Below are positions 1 to 13,300 of a stretch of 64,000 nucleotides of DNA, in pieces. The number at the start of each line of letters is the position of its first letter. Positions within the stretch are counted from its first letter, which is position 1. Source of the DNA: Pomacea canaliculata (taxonomy: Eukaryota > Mollusca > Gastropoda > Architaenioglossa > Ampullariidae); contig NC_037590.1 in assembly GCF_003073045.1 (NCBI RefSeq), positions 36,448,751 to 36,512,750 of the forward strand, written 5' to 3'. The position numbers and the translations under genes are program-made. The notes beneath the pieces were generated by a model, which had not been told where the DNA came from, made no database searches, and was given only the letters and a program-made list of their open reading frames with translations.

Positions 1-365
1 GCTGGAACTAGAGACTAAGATACCTATTGCTGAACAGGATATATTGCTGGCAAGTGGCATCTCACCTGAACCACACCAGTCTTCCATGCAGTGCTGGTCA
101 GAGCCAGTGAGTTTCCCAGCAGCATGCAGTGAGGGTTAGGAGAGGTGTTTGACATGTTCTTTTGACTGTCAGCATTGTTAGATTGTGCTGATACATAGGA
201 GCTTCTTTCCTGAAACTGATGCTTGTATGCAGACATTACCCAGCGTTATAGGAAAAAATAAATCTCATATAAATACAGAATTTCTAAATAAGTGGCATTC
301 TTTACGAGCATATACTTGTGTGTGTGTGTGTGTGTGTTTTCTGTATTCTTCTTCACTTTCTACAG
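1..365. other. IKK intron, partial
   Basis: Intron upstream of the first visible IKK exon. It contains a short TG microsatellite at about 317-337 and ends in a pyrimidine tract and TACAG acceptor at 361-365. No other gene is supported here. Confidence 0.6.
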
Positions 366-3300
366 AGTTCAGAGGAATGGGTTGTGTTCCTGTTCCGAAA
401 AGCGGGATCAGCTGGCACTCCTCGCAGACCCAAACAGTTGCCTCACATGCTTCAGTGCATTGTCAAAGAACCAAAGACACTCCTTCCATTCAATGTAAGT
501 GCTAGAATCCCAGTGCTGAAAAATTGAGGGATGATCATGTGTCATTATGTAATTGTATTTGTGAGATACAAACGTAAACAAAAATTATTCATAATGAAAA
601 GGGAGTGTCTTTACCAATGAAATGTAAATAAAACTCAAAAACAAAATTAATATTTGTGTAGTGTTCAGATGCATCAAATCTGTCAGCTCATGTTAAAAAT
701 GTTCTCTGGTTTTCTATTTAATGTGATCACTCTCATCAAAGATCCAAAAGACAAACTTCTACAATGGTAGTCTGGAAAGATTAGCCAGAAAGACTAAAAG
801 AGAGTATCTCTTCCAGTTAATGTAAATTTAAATATCACATAAGTATGTGATATCTGTCAGCTCATGTTTTCTGCAGGATCAAAGAACAGCATGGGCACAA
901 GCAGTCTTTTTCTGCCAAGAACAGAACAAAGATTTAAAACGGCTGATTTTAAGCCAGAGAGCTGCCATGTACAGTATTATGGTTTTTTTTTGTTTTGGTT
1001 TCTTATGATGACATTTTAGAGAGATTCCCAGGTACTGAGAGAGCCTGCATGTAATCATTGAAGTGTATGCACGATCATTCACCTTTCTCATTATTATGAG
1101 AATAAAGTGACAGAATTCAACCTAGGTGAAGCCATGTAACCTGGCTAGTATTGAATATATGGTTTAAAGCTGATGAATTGTGTTGTGTTTAGATTTTATT
1201 GCTCAGTAAATTTTGATAAATCCTTTAACTTTGCACCTTTCCTTTTATCATTGTCACTTGCTTCTGGAAAGACAATGTTTCTCATTTGTACAGGTTAAAT
1301 CTGCTGAGAATCAATTCCAACTTTGCAAAACTCAAAGCAAGGATGATGAACGAAATGGAAAAGTTGATGGCCAGGAAAGATCACTTCAAAGAAAGGTAAG
1401 CAAACAGCTTGTTTCTTTGAAGCAATGTACCATAGAGCCTTGTAGGTAAACTGTGTCTGCCATGATTATGGTGTTAATGGAAAGACCAAAGGTCATCTGA
1501 AGACAGTAGTCAGTAGCTGTGACCATTGTATTAAGATTTTTCTGAACATGAAATTTTGCATTAAGCAAAGGGCTTGTATTTGTTCATGATGTTCTTGTCA
1601 ACACAGGTTTGCATAATTTTTTATTTGCATTTTATTAAAACCAAGGGTCAGCATCCTTTCTTCTGCTAAAGTTGTTTGCTGTGGAGGAATCTGATATATC
1701 AAGTACACATGCACAGGGCCCCTATAAATATTAAATCTGCCTACTGCTGCATGCAAATGTACAATTGTCACTTGTCATGACTTAAAAACTTCGTCAGCAG
1801 TCATCAGTAATTCTCTTCTTAACACTGCTGCATTCTAAATTTTTCATAATTTTAATATCTTTAATGTATTGTGAGCTTTTGTTTAAAAAATATTTTCTTC
1901 CTCTCCCTTTTCTGCATTATTGTTGTGACTAGTGTGAGCAAAGGATGAATCTTCTTTTCCAGCTTGGAGTTTGACATTCAACAGTATAATGATCAGGCTA
2001 ATGGTGGTGTCAGTAAGTGTTAAAAACATCAAGTACATTGTCAAACTCAAGCTTATTCTGTTATCCTTCTTTTTTCTTTCTTACATTCTCCCTCCTTCCT
2101 TACAACTTTCCTCCGCTTACTTCTTTCTATCATTTGAGTGTTTGCATTCAAGGATGCATGTATCTGTGCATATGTCTATGCACTAATGTATGTGGTATCC
2201 TTCAATATTTTGACTGGAAATACTTTACTGTATTTTGTTGCAGATGTCACTATCATATAATGTCTATAATCTCTAATTTGTGTCCTTACAAACAGCATCA
2301 GAGAGAATGTTCAGCAAGTGGACAAAAATGGGAGAAGACATTGAAAAGTACTTACAGCTGGTGAGCAAACAGATTATTTTCTGCTCAAATTTAAAGCAAT
2401 ACCTTTTGGATAATGTAAGGAAATTGGCACATATTGTGAATAATAAAGACAGAGTTGATGAATTACCTTTTATACATACCCAAAACAACTTCTACATATT
2501 ACATGTTAGTAGTAGATTTATGCATATTATATAGCTGAAGCCATTAGCTGTTGCATGGAAACAAAATCTCTGTTTATGTTGAAAAGTGTTCACAGCAATG
2601 TTGTGTGTCTATGTCATCTTGCAGAAGGAGCGAATAAGCCAGGTGGATCAGAAGTCTGGGGCCCTAATGACCAAAATTGTGGAGCTTCAGAAAAGTCCTT
2701 TCGGAAAGTCGCGTCAAAATGAGACTCTTGCAGAGGTGTAAGTCACTTTCTTTAATGATTGGTAGTTTCCAGCTAAGTTTGCAGAGCTTACAGTCTAGGA
2801 ATAATGTGTCCACTTTAGTGGTATGGTGATTCCAAAGTATTTTTCACATTGTTTCTGGGCACATTTTCCTCTTCCCTCTCCTGTTCTTTTTTAGATATGT
2901 CTGTGTGCATGTTTATGGGTGTTTGTGTGTGAGTGAGGTGAGTGCAGATTATAGAAAAATGAGATAAGTGTGGCAAGAATTCACTTTTCTCTGTTTGCAG
3001 TGAAGCCAGAGCTAAAGGTTTATACCAGGAATTAAGGCAAACTCCTAAAGGTGAGCACATAGCATTAGCTCTTTTTCTGTCTTTGCATTTGCCTAATTTT
3101 TAATTTTCCCTACAAAAAAAACTTAAGTATATTAAGGTCATGTCAGTTTTAAGTGTGTTAAGTCAAGAATGAGGGCAAAATCTGATTTTTCTTCTGCATT
3201 TACAATAGTTTTTCCCACTGAAAATATCAGCAGGGAACTTTTCAATTTTTTAAAGTAAAAACATTTTATTTTTAATAACAAAATCTATTTTTGCAGAGCA

Positions 3301-5143
3301 TCGTGCTAGTAACATGATGGAGCACACTAACATGGTACAGTTAGTCGTACGTTGCGTTCTGGATCAAGAAAAGGCTATGACAGACCTCTATGTCCACCTG
3401 AGGTATGTATCTAACTTTCAGAATAGCCTGACGAAACAGAGTGTCCTGAAAGATATCAGGGGCATTTAAAGTACTGGTTGTCAAGATGTTTGGTGTTCAG
3501 TAAAATTATATAGAGATATAAAGGGGTCTTCAAGTTGTGTAAAATGTCACTTTTTATCTTTTTTATTTTCTCCCTCACTCCGCTATCATCCCAGGTACAG
3601 AACTGTCTTCAATTTATTTAATGGCATGAGTCTCTTTCTCATCAAGAGTATGTATCCGTTGATGACTCTGTGATGTAACAGGATATTTTGAACAACTTTC
3701 AAGTTAAAGAGCTTGATATAAATAATTGAGGTTTTGGAAGTGTTGAAAATACAGTTCACCTCTTGTAGACATTCTGCTCTGTTGTGTATATGTGCTCACT
3801 ATTGCACAAAATATGCAAGTGTGGTGGGCCTTGTCAGCTGCCGTGTGTGTGTATGTCTATGTGATTCCCCCAACAACAGGTGCTGGCCAGTGGACAACTG
3901 ACACTTTGTGACTGTTGCATTCATCTGATAATCTATCCCTCACCTATAATACTAAATTACCTTTAGAACTTAATCTCTTTAAATCAAGGCTTTTCATCAA
4001 TACACTACTTAATTTCAAAATGCTGAACTCACACATATATAGTGACCATCCGCTGGCTTAACTCATAGGCAGATTTACTGTATAAAGATACAAGTAGTTT
4101 TTATTATTTCACAAGCAGTGGTATTATTTTAAGTACACTGTGCTTCATGAAGGGTTTTCCTCTGTCATTGTATTTCCTCTGTCATTGTCATTGCCATATA
4201 TTTAAACACAGTAAAGTGTCATTGTATTTCCTCTGTCATTGTCATTTTACATATATTTAAACACAGTAAAGTGATGGAGTGTCGACAAGAGCTTCAGCGC
4301 ATCATACCTGAATTACAGAGCTGTTGCGAGGAGATCTCTGCAGCAGGACGACAGTTGACAGCTCATCAGCGCAGTCGGCAGCAAGACATTTGGATGCTGG
4401 TGAAAGTGGCAGTGAGTTTCCCGTCTTTTTTCATCAATCTGGTCATACACTTCTCAATAATAACATCACAGTGAGCTCCTGCGCGTCACACTTTGTATGC
4501 ATGTGTACATGAAAACATGCATTTTCATATGTCTGTTTGAACCACAGCTGAAGCAGGCAAAGCCAAGGATGTCACGATCCAACTCGAGTAACAGTCCACT
4601 GAACAGCTCAGGACTTTCTACTGGCCCAGTAAGTTTATCCTCGGTGGCTTCAGACTTGGGATCTGGCAGTCATGTGTCTCTGCGGCTTATGGAGGAATCA
4701 CGTTTGATAAATAAGGGGTGAGTGTTTTAATCAGCAATAAATGTATGACAAAAAGGACAAAAGTTATATAAAGGTCAGTCATCTGACTAGGGATAAGTGA
4801 TTATTCTGTGTCTTTAATTTCGTTTGATTGAGGAACATGAATTCAATAATCACGAAAATGTGTATTTTTTTATTTCTGTGGTAGGGTGAAAGATGTCATG
4901 TCAGGCCTTCTCAAGGAGCAGGAAGACTTGTGTTCACTCATGACTGAGATGGATGAGCTGAATTTAGATATCCTAATGACTGGGCCTGCCACCACCTCCA
5001 CCATTACCACCACTGCAAGCATGCCGTCTCAGTCAAAATCAGCCCTGGCAATATCAAATACCGCTACTCACACAACAAATGTACATATGTCACCTCACAA
5101 CATATGGAATGCAAGAATTTCTACTGCAGGAGGAAATGGCTAA
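366..5143 (+). CDS. IKBKB/CHUK-like: IkB kinase alpha/beta-type kinase (IKK), 3' part
   Basis: C-terminal two thirds of an IKK, the kinase that phosphorylates IkB to release NF-kB; the kinase domain lies upstream of the window. Exons read from splice sites: 366-494, 877-968, 1294-1395, 1963-2012, 2296-2360, 2625-2737, 3001-3050, 3297-3402, 4267-4411, 4548-4717, 4885-5143 (stop TAA). They total 1281 nt, exactly 427 codons, with matching phases. The protein follows the end of the ubiquitin-like domain and the helical scaffold/dimerisation domain of vertebrate IKK-beta: VVFLF then IVKEPK; SQRAAM; IVELQKSPFG followed by a RAKGLYQELR helix; RQQDIWMLVKVALKQ. The last exon has an acidic/hydrophobic stretch (LCSLMTEMDELNLDIL) and then a Thr/Ser-rich tail. 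I see no LDWSWL-type NEMO-binding hexapeptide. Invertebrates often have a single IKKa/b gene, so I do not choose between CHUK and IKBKB. Confidence 0.9.
4157..4271 (+). repeat. 54-55-bp tandem duplication spanning an IKK splice acceptor
   Basis: A block running from GTCATTGTATTTCC to the acceptor TTTAAACACAG and the following TAAAGTG occurs twice in tandem, so two acceptor AGs lie 55 bp apart (ending at 4211 and 4266). The downstream acceptor gives the conserved reading frame of exon 4267-4411. The upstream acceptor would read into a stop (TAA) within the duplicated block. The copies differ by a few bases only, so the duplication is fairly recent. Confidence 0.85.
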
Positions 5144-5523
5144 CAGAAATGTTGGATTTCCAAGGTTACAATAGCCACAGGCAGCTTTACCTGTTGAAAG
5201 TAGTCAGGGTTCACAAGCTTTTGTTATTAAGTACTTGTGACAAGCTTTGCACCTAGAAAGTGGGAATGTGCCTGCTGTCATGGCTTCTAATCTACAAAGC
5301 TATAAAATTGGTTTAGTCCTTGCTACTCCTTGAGGAGCATAGGGCCGCAACAAAACTATAAAATTACTAATGTTTAACAAACAGCAGGCAATGGTCCATG
5401 ATATGTGATATAATATGAACTACTGTGTTATTTCCTTGAAGTGATATGTCAGTGATAAAACTGTCATTCCAAATGGGATGAAAACACAAAAAGGCATCTT
5501 TCAAGGACCCAGAAAGGAAAATA
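5144..5523 (+). other. IKK 3' UTR / downstream sequence
   Basis: Follows the IKK stop directly and has no coding signal. It includes a short dispersed repeat (5313-5346). I see no clear AATAAA before the Tigger-like element at 5524, so the end of the transcript cannot be placed; an AATAAA at 7051-7056 is one distant candidate. Confidence 0.4.
5313..5346 (+). repeat. short dispersed repeat, copy 1
   Basis: The segment around ACTCCTTGAGGAGCATAGGG closely matches a second copy near 51960 (ACTCCTTGAGGAGCAAAGGG, followed by the same GCCGC). The core CTCCTTGAGGAG is itself a near-perfect palindrome. It is probably the 3' tail of a SINE or LINE family; the family is not identified. Confidence 0.5.
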
Positions 5524-6261
5524 CAGTGGTACATTGGCACTCAAACCGCTTCAAGCTCAAACATTTAGGTCCTCCACCAATATTTTCAAGAGAATTGCTT
5601 TGGTGTTTGACCACTTGCTCGGCACTTAACCGTGGTACTGAAACCTGCACGAGACGTCACACTTTGGTGTAAAACAAAGGGGAAAGCATCACTTCGCATG
5701 TCAAATTCAAACAGTAGAGACCTGTCCTGGTGATGTATTCATGACTTCATGTTGTTGTTTTTTTTTTTTTTTGTTTCGTTTGTTTTATTTTTGGAGGGGT
5801 AGGGGTTATTTATATATATAGTCACGAAGAAACCTTCTACTGCTAGAAAGTTAAGGAAAAAGGAAAACAACAAGAATAACAATTGAGAAAAGTTGCCACA
5901 GAGTGGCTAAATTAGCTGTTCAGTATGGCATGTTTAAGTTGATATCAACAATACTGAAACATAAAGGGGCCATTGAAACAGCAGATGTAGTGAAAGAAGT
6001 AAAAGCTGTAAAAGAGCAAAGTTATCAAATAATTGAGAGGTTATTACTGATGTGGATAAATGAAAAACAGCTGGAAACTTTTTTTTTGGTCCATCTTTTT
6101 ACATATGCTGTACTCTAAAGCACTGTAGATAATACAAGGTAGTTATAGCTATTGGTCAATGCCAGAACCAATTAAAACACATTTACATTATTTCTTAACT
6201 GATAACTGATCCGCACTTGACCAGCCTTCCAGAATGGAAGTCAAGTGCTGAAGTACCACTG
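5524..6261 (+). mobile_element. degenerate Tigger/pogo-like (Tc1-mariner) element
   Basis: It begins CAGTGGTACATTGGCAC and ends with the inverse (AAGTACCACTG), each flanked by TA (5522-5523 and 6262-6263), as expected for Tc1/mariner insertions. Between them, 5880-6090 translates in pieces to a degraded CENP-B/Tigger-type N-terminal region, including IERLLLMWINEKQL, the conserved helix that follows the helix-turn-helix in Tigger transposases. There is no room for a full DDE domain and the frame is interrupted, so this is a deleted, inactive copy in the region downstream of IKK. Confidence 0.7.
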
Positions 6262-6263
6262 TA

Positions 6264-7382
6264 CAAGACTTGCCTCATGTCTAGCTAAACAGTTCATTAG
6301 CAAAGTTTGTGGTTTTGAATAGGTGTCCACTAAAATTCAGGAGCTTAAGTAGTAGTGATGTGCACCTCTGATGTATTTGATGCCATTTCCTATATTTACA
6401 AAAGGGGCAGACAAAAACAAACATATCCACCACATGCATAAGTACATTACTATACTCATGCACTCATCGTAAGATATTTTCCCTCATCTTGTAATTGGCA
6501 TTTCAAATTTCTTGTTATAAAGCCATGTTCATTTATATCTGGGTATGCTTTATCACAAATAGCAAAATATTTTTTTCTGGTGAAAAACACCTTGTAAAAT
6601 TAGATTCTTCAAGCCGGTGATAGTTTTTAAAACTCCTTTGATACCAGTCCTTTTGAGCTTCTGTTACTAACAATTTCTGATTGCTACTTATAAAACAGCA
6701 AAATGTATTACTATGAGCACTGCAAAAAAAAAAAAAATTAATGACTAGGTAGTAATACCATTTAACACAATCACTAACTTACAAAACCAAAATCTGTTAG
6801 GGAAATATTAATGGATAGTGTAACCTGGAGTAATGCATATATACTTACGCTACTTCACCAGACAGAAAGTAGTTCTGAAGGTGTTTTATACCTTTTTTTA
6901 TCATTGCTTTTATTTTCCTTTTGATGTGGAAGATTTGCAGTTGGTTAGAAGAGGTTGCTACAGAAACTTAGAACCAGCTATTATGTATAGTCCCATAACT
7001 TACAAATTTTGCACGCAACCCACGAAAAGTTCATTGCCTTTTCTTTTGTCAATAAAAACTCCTTAGATTGTGCATAGGATATTTTTTAAAAAGTGAGCAT
7101 TATTCTTACCAAATTTCCAGGGATTTTTTAAAGTGACGTGATCATTGTCTGTGTATTGGCTAAATATATGTAAGCACAAAAGAGAATTAAGTTCTGAACG
7201 TGATTCAGTGCCATATTTTGAATTTTATACACTTTGTTTTCTTCGGTGTTATATTGTGTAAATTGTGTCCTTAAATGCCATCTCGTCTTTGAGGATGAGT
7301 CATACATATCACAGCATACAAAAAGGTACAACAATTTTAAATTAACATGATGTCTCATAGACACTGCCAAATATGTTTTATC
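6264..7382. other. intergenic, no gene recognised
   Basis: AT-rich sequence between the Tigger-like remnant and a MITE. The open frames are short, have no recognisable domain, and no splice-linked partners were found. Confidence 0.5.
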
Positions 7383-7387
7383 CAGTA

Positions 7388-7563
7388 CAGGGCTTCTGCT
7401 TACGCAAAAAATTGCGTACAGTACGCATTAAAAGTTCGGAGGACCCCTTCAATTTTCGTCAATGGGGTCCCCTTCAAATTTGGGCAAAGAACAGGGACCC
7501 CTTAAAAAATCTGAAGAAGGGGTCCCTGGGACCCCAAAGAATTTAGCCTTAGTAGAAGCCCTG
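7388..7563 (+). mobile_element. CAGGG-ended MITE, copy 1
   Basis: A 176-bp element with terminal inverted repeats CAGGGCTTCTGC / GTAGAAGCCCTG, flanked on both sides by CAGTA (7383-7387 and 7564-7568). Its interior has GC-rich GGGGTCC/GGACCCC motifs and a small palindrome, GCGTACTGTACGC read on the complementary strand. The reverse complement of nearly the whole element recurs at 26774-26946. There is no coding capacity. Termini and target-site length suggest mobilisation by a hAT-related transposase. Confidence 0.85.
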
Positions 7564-7568
7564 CAGTA

Positions 7569-9740
7569 CGTAACCAGAATTATTCAACTGGGATCTCTTA
7601 CTGCAGAAAGTCACATTCTAGATCATGCTACAGATTTCAGAGGGTTTGGGTGAGTTTTTAAGGTTGTGGCAAAGGTTTAATGACAAGGATGACAACCTGT
7701 AGAGAATTCTATTCCAGCTATCTAATTAAACTTTGTCTCGAATAAATGAGCAAAGAGGCGAGAGCTAGTCTATAAACTAGCTCTAGCTGAGAAATGGGAC
7801 AGATTGTGAGGGCAGTCCAGTGGCTCAAGTTACTTCCACCAAGACTGACCAAAAGTCACGCTATTCACAGAACATGTAGTCATGTCACAGCTCTGCAAAT
7901 GTAGCAATCACCAGCTGTTTGGAAAAAAGTTCTTGGGAGTAATGGAATAAAGTTAAAGCTGGTGCTCTTACACCAGTCATACAAATACATTAGCCAGTTT
8001 GGCCAAGGTGACACTTGTGGACAACACTCTATGCCCCCCTCTTTTTTTTTTTTTTTGATTTCCTCAGCATGACTGCTTCACTTAGCTATTGCCAGAAGTT
8101 GGGAGTCATTCTGCGTAAGATTTTTTGCCTGACCTGTTAAACATCTTTGACACACTTTCTTTAAATCTGAATATTGTGGCAAGGCATGACACATTTTCGA
8201 GATCTGTGGTCAGTAGATGATAAAAAATGTATACAAAGTTGTGCTTGTCTACTCATTAAAGCTGAACCATGTCCCCTCCCCCCCAACTCCATTCTAACAT
8301 CTTTCTCACATCGAAATCGCCACTACCACCACTTGGTCACATGTAGATTGTTAGTCTTTTGTATGGCTTTGTACAGGAGGTACATCAAGAAAATGGCAGA
8401 AACTGGATATTTGAGATAATTTCATCTGTTAACATTTTCATTGTCAGATATAAAGGTCAGTTTTTAAAATAAAAAATGAAGCCTCAAGAGACATCTATGG
8501 TGTATACAGTTCATTTTAATTATAATTATGCAAGCTCCTTTGATACTTTCTTTGTTAATTTGATGTTGGTTTTGCTTAACCATGCATACATTAATGTTCC
8601 AATGGAATGAGTATATTGAGACATGACCCAAATTACAATATGTTTGTTGGGAAGATAATTTTCTTTTCTCCTTGGGCAGGATTGGAATAAGTCACTATTA
8701 GCATCCTTCTGAAAAGATGATGACCAGTTAACTGTGAAATGAACAGTTTCTCTAAACTTGAACAAAATTTAATCTTGGCAATTGTTATAGCAAAACGTTT
8801 GAAGAAATGTTCCTGTGAATGTAGCCATTTCAAAATACTTTTCATTGCTTGTAAGTTTTGGTTAGAAATCGAGATGTTGATCAGCTTTAAAAAATTGCAA
8901 GACTTAACTAGGCATGTTGTTATAAGGAAATGAGATGACATTTTTTAAAACTCAAGGACTTTACCACTTGAATGTCAGTCTTCTTGTTTGTAACTACTCA
9001 AATAATGAAATTAAATGTAATTATCAGATTTTTTTACACATTTCCTTTTTCATAATATCTTTAAATGTCAACCTGTTAGTAAGAAGTTTTAAAATAAAAT
9101 GTGCAATAATGAACAGGAGAACATCCACCCCCAACACTTTGCTATGGCTGCTTTGCAAGAGGACCATCAGCACGGACACACTCCCTCTTTTTACTTCGTT
9201 TGATGATATAGAAGTGCTTCCACCTATGGAGTATGAGAAAACCGAAGAACCCAACACCCAGCCCTGCAAACAGGTTTCACGTTCTCTTCTGCCCTTGCCA
9301 GATATCTACATGTATGCATGCTTATAGACTCATCTTTGTGAGAATTGAACAGATCTGCAGATGTTATATGTAGCTTTGTTCTCCAAAGTAGAAGCAATGA
9401 GGATATTTTTTATCAAGCCTGTTATTCCTTCTATCACAGCTAGCTGACTTCAACGATGCAGCGTTAGCAGAATCAGGCTGATAAGCATGATTGTGTCCTT
9501 TTACAGCTATCATGAAAACGTTTTCAAGAAGACCAGGCACTCCACTTCCAGTGCAGAGATCTGTTTGGTTTGAAAGTTTAATCTATCTGAGCCCTCAGCA
9601 GCTTTTTTTTTATTGTCAGGGTGACAGAACATTACCAACCTAACAGCTTCGGGAAACACAAACCAGACTTTTATACCATGTTTAAGCAAGTCTGGCATTG
9701 ACCACTGTCCCAAGCACCAACTTAAGCCCTTCTCTTCTGT
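7569..9740. other. intergenic, no gene recognised
   Basis: About 2.2 kb with only short frames. A 22-bp inverted repeat (GAGCTAGT, 6-bp spacer, ACTAGCTC) lies near 7765. An open frame around 9110-9300 shows no domain I recognise and no convincing splice sites, so it is not called as a gene. Confidence 0.45.
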
Positions 9741-10110
9741 GTTGGCCACCACCACCGAGTACTACTCGATGCTACTGTACGCAAAAATAGGCTCTCTTTG
9801 CAACAAGCGCACCACCCCTATTCATAGGTTAATAACTCTACTGCCTTGTAGGCAATGATGAGATTATAACCCCAGAAAAGATATGGATAGACAGCAGAAA
9901 CAAAACAACAAACCAGCCAAGGCTGGAATTAACAATGACCATGCACTCTACTGGCATGCTAAAACCAGGGCAGCTAACGATGTGCTGTCAGACCCAAACC
10001 ACTAATAAAGCTATGTAAAGAACTTCTAGTGGCACATGGAACATCTGCACATAGCACTAGTGCAGCAAGATGAAAGAATTCACCAGCATTAGAAAAGTGG
10101 GACTGAGGTC
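9741..10110 (+). mobile_element. degenerate LINE fragment (5' UTR and start of endonuclease ORF)
   Basis: The stretch resembles the leader of endonuclease/reverse-transcriptase LINEs: a CTYTACTGGCATGCTAAAACC-like leader, then a frame resembling LLVATWN...T...STSAAR, the start of the APE endonuclease domain. A 1-base deletion (GTGGCACATGG) and a stop interrupt it. The assignment rests on pattern memory of such leaders; the family could be the same as the 3' fragment at 11.9 kb and the reverse-transcriptase fragment at 57.4 kb. Confidence 0.4.
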
Positions 10111-10382
10111 AGATGGCCAATGTTTTTCTTCGAATGCATGACACTGGTTCTCAGGAACTGAACACAGGAATGGAAGGTAATATGCTCAACTCTGCACTCT
10201 AGTCTGGTCACCCACTTAACATATACATGCAATTGTGCCCACCAACTAACCCATCTTCCAACACATTCTCTCATTCTGGAATAAAAACACAAAAATGTTT
10301 TAACTCCAAGGTTTTTAAATTTTGAAAATCACCTGCTTAAGAGTTACATTAATGTCAGAAATCAATCTCTTTTACTACTGAA

Positions 10383-13300
10383 TCAAGAAGACATAAACTG
10401 GATAGCCTCCTGAAACCATACCAACTCTGCACAGCCTTTAAGCCATTTTTTGACATTGGCAGGAGCATCAGCAGCTAAACATGTGGTCTGGAGAGCAGAC
10501 CACAACACCACATCAGCTACAGTAGGCAGTGAATCCACCAACCACTGTGACTTCCCTAAGCGAGCATTCAGAGTTCGCAGTGCAGCAGCGCGCTCCTTGT
10601 TGTTGCCACAAATCACCTGCAGTTGAGCCAGATCAAGCAGCTCATCAATCTGCGTTGCTTTGATGATGTCCCCTGCATCATAAGCTGGCTGAAGCAGACG
10701 AGCCAAATACCGAGCAATGTTGGCCTCTCCTCTGACAGAAGTCTGTCGAGTTGGGTTAACCATCAATCGTGGCCCATCTGGATCTGAAAATGTGCATGAT
10801 ACTGATAAAAAAAATGATCTCTTGATTTATCCATGACACAATGCTTATATTTACTCATTATAGTATGCATTACATCCAGCTGAGATTCATAAATCTTCTT
10901 TGCAAAACCTTTGACCTGCACTCTTTATAGGATTCTGTTTATGCAAGCCTTGTAAATGAGCTAGTTTAAAGCACAGAATAACTCTGGAATCTATTTATAC
11001 TTATATATTCAGGCAATTCCATTTGGAAGTTTTCCTTTTCAAACTGAGGATGAGCTACTTGCCATTCAATACTCGAACTGTACCTTAGCTTTTCTGTTCC
11101 ATCACTACTGCATATGGCATACATCAAATCTTACCTTTCTTCCAAATGATGCTGACTGACAACTGGTAGTCACTGCGTGAACCTTGCTGTATGCCATTGG
11201 AAAGAAATCTGCGCAGATTTTCTGGTGTGTTGATGGCCGATGAGTGAACAAAGGTGTTGGTAAGTACCCTATACTGGGCAGACAGTTGCTTCAGCAGCAC
11301 CAGCAAAGACAGAGGCACATTGGTTGGGTCAGCACTCACGACTATTTCCTGAAATTTGCCTTCCTGTGTGAAGCATAAATTAAAATGAAAAATTGCATGC
11401 ATGCACATAAAAGCTTGACTTCTCTAAAGTTTTTCAACACTTCTGGCAAGATTATGACATGCACAAAAATGTGTGGTCCCATTTCTTTTAAAAACAGGAT
11501 TGCTTATTTGCTTATTCTTATGGTTACCTGTAAAGGAGATATTTCAGAAACAGAGGTTGTGACCAAACTTGAGCTTCGGGAAGGGACTGGCGATGACTCT
11601 GTAAGTTCTGTGAGGTCTACACCTTGTTTCTGTGCAATGGTTTGGACAGCTCCTTGCAAAGCCTGCAGATCATGTAACACTTTCTCTTGTCGCTGTACAA
11701 GCACTTTGATTTGCTCAGAAATATGGCCCTCTTCATCATTCTGAAACAAATTCCATCATTTACAATAACACTAGCAATTCTTCTCTGAATATACTTTGAG
11801 GGAATTTAGAAACTTCTTATTAAACACATTGTGATCATAAATGTTTCTCACAAGGAATGTCTGTATCTGGAAGTGTCTGGAAAAAGCCTGTGGAAAAGAA
11901 TCAAACAGAATGCCACTAGCCAAGACATCAAAAAGCACAAATGGGGCTGGTTAGGATACAACCTGCGCAAACCAGCTGACACCATTCCCAGGCAGGCTCT
12001 TGACTGGAACCCTCAAGGGAAGAAGAGAGTTGGGAGACCAAAGCAGACTTGGAAAAGAACAGTAGAAAGCGAGGCAAAGGACGTCAGAACCACACTGGCC
12101 CAACTGAAGGGGGCTACCCAAAATCGAGTCGGATGGCAAGGTGTTGTTGCGGCCCTATGCTCATCAAGGACTAACAAGGAATAAGCTAAACTCACAGAGC
12201 AAAAAAAACAACCCACTTTAATCCATGAATTGGCAAACAATAAATAGGGCATCATAGAGTCTTCCATCTTAGCAAAGCAGGCAGCTGGCCAAAAGTTGTT
12301 TTAGTGTCACCAGGATGGATCCCATACTTTGCATGTTGCCACTAAAGACTCATGTCTACCCCCCCCCCCCAACCCCGACATATAATCCTGCTGCTTTACA
12401 TTCTTAATGGCTCACTAATTCCAGCTGAAATGGCTCTTGTAGACTGAGCCGGAACACCCCTAAGCAGTGGCCAGAACTCATAAAGACAAAGGAAATGATG
12501 ATGCTGATGCATACCAACTTAAATGGAACCACTACATTTAATGTAATGCCAGACTGTGACATTAACAAGTAACAGGTATCAAAAGCCATTAAATGGAGAC
12601 CACATTACCAAGGTAATCTGCTGTCAGTCCCTGCTGTTCTGTAGGTGACTGAATAATGCCTAAGAAATTGGTGTGGGACATCTGTTCTTTAGATTTATCA
12701 TGAGTCTGAAAGATATTACATCAGGAAAGAAATCAAAGTGAGTAAGCATGCACTATGGTGCCTGTTTTGTAAAATCCAACAATCAGCAAATAGTAGCTAC
12801 AAGTCTCAAAACATCTTTGCTTCGCCAAGCAATTTACCCATGTAAAAAATGTGTTGGTGATAATTAGCAAAAGTTAAAAATCATTTCTAATGTTTTACAC
12901 TTTTTCGTGGAAACAAGAATTCTTAAGATAACAAATTTATAATAAAATTTAAATAGCATATCCCCCCCCCCACTCATACAGGCAAACTCAATGTGCTTTA
13001 CAAGATAAAAAAGTCAGTAGGTAGTGATGCCATGTTACAGAAGGGCATCACAATCAGGCAAATCATACTAACATGCACAGTGAACATTGCTAGGAAAATA
13101 AAAGAGAAAGTTCATTACATTTTCTTGTGTGATTATGTTTTTTTCCCGTAATCTATCCAATCAAATGATGAAAAATGAAAAACCACTGTTGATTTCAAAT
13201 TAAAATTATCTCTGGAAATTGGAACTTTCATGTTAAAAAAAAATACAGTGTTTTCCCCAGCAATTGCTTTCACTCTTTATGTGAAGGTTTGCACATCTGC

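Noticed and set aside
317..337. TG run, possible regulatory element
   Set aside because: Ordinary intronic microsatellite.
6833..7066. Open frame in the region downstream of IKK
   Set aside because: AT-rich sequence with no domain and no splice-compatible neighbours.
9110..9300. Open frame NRRTSTPNTLLWLLCKRT
   Set aside because: No similarity recognised, no splice context; probably chance or an old repeat.
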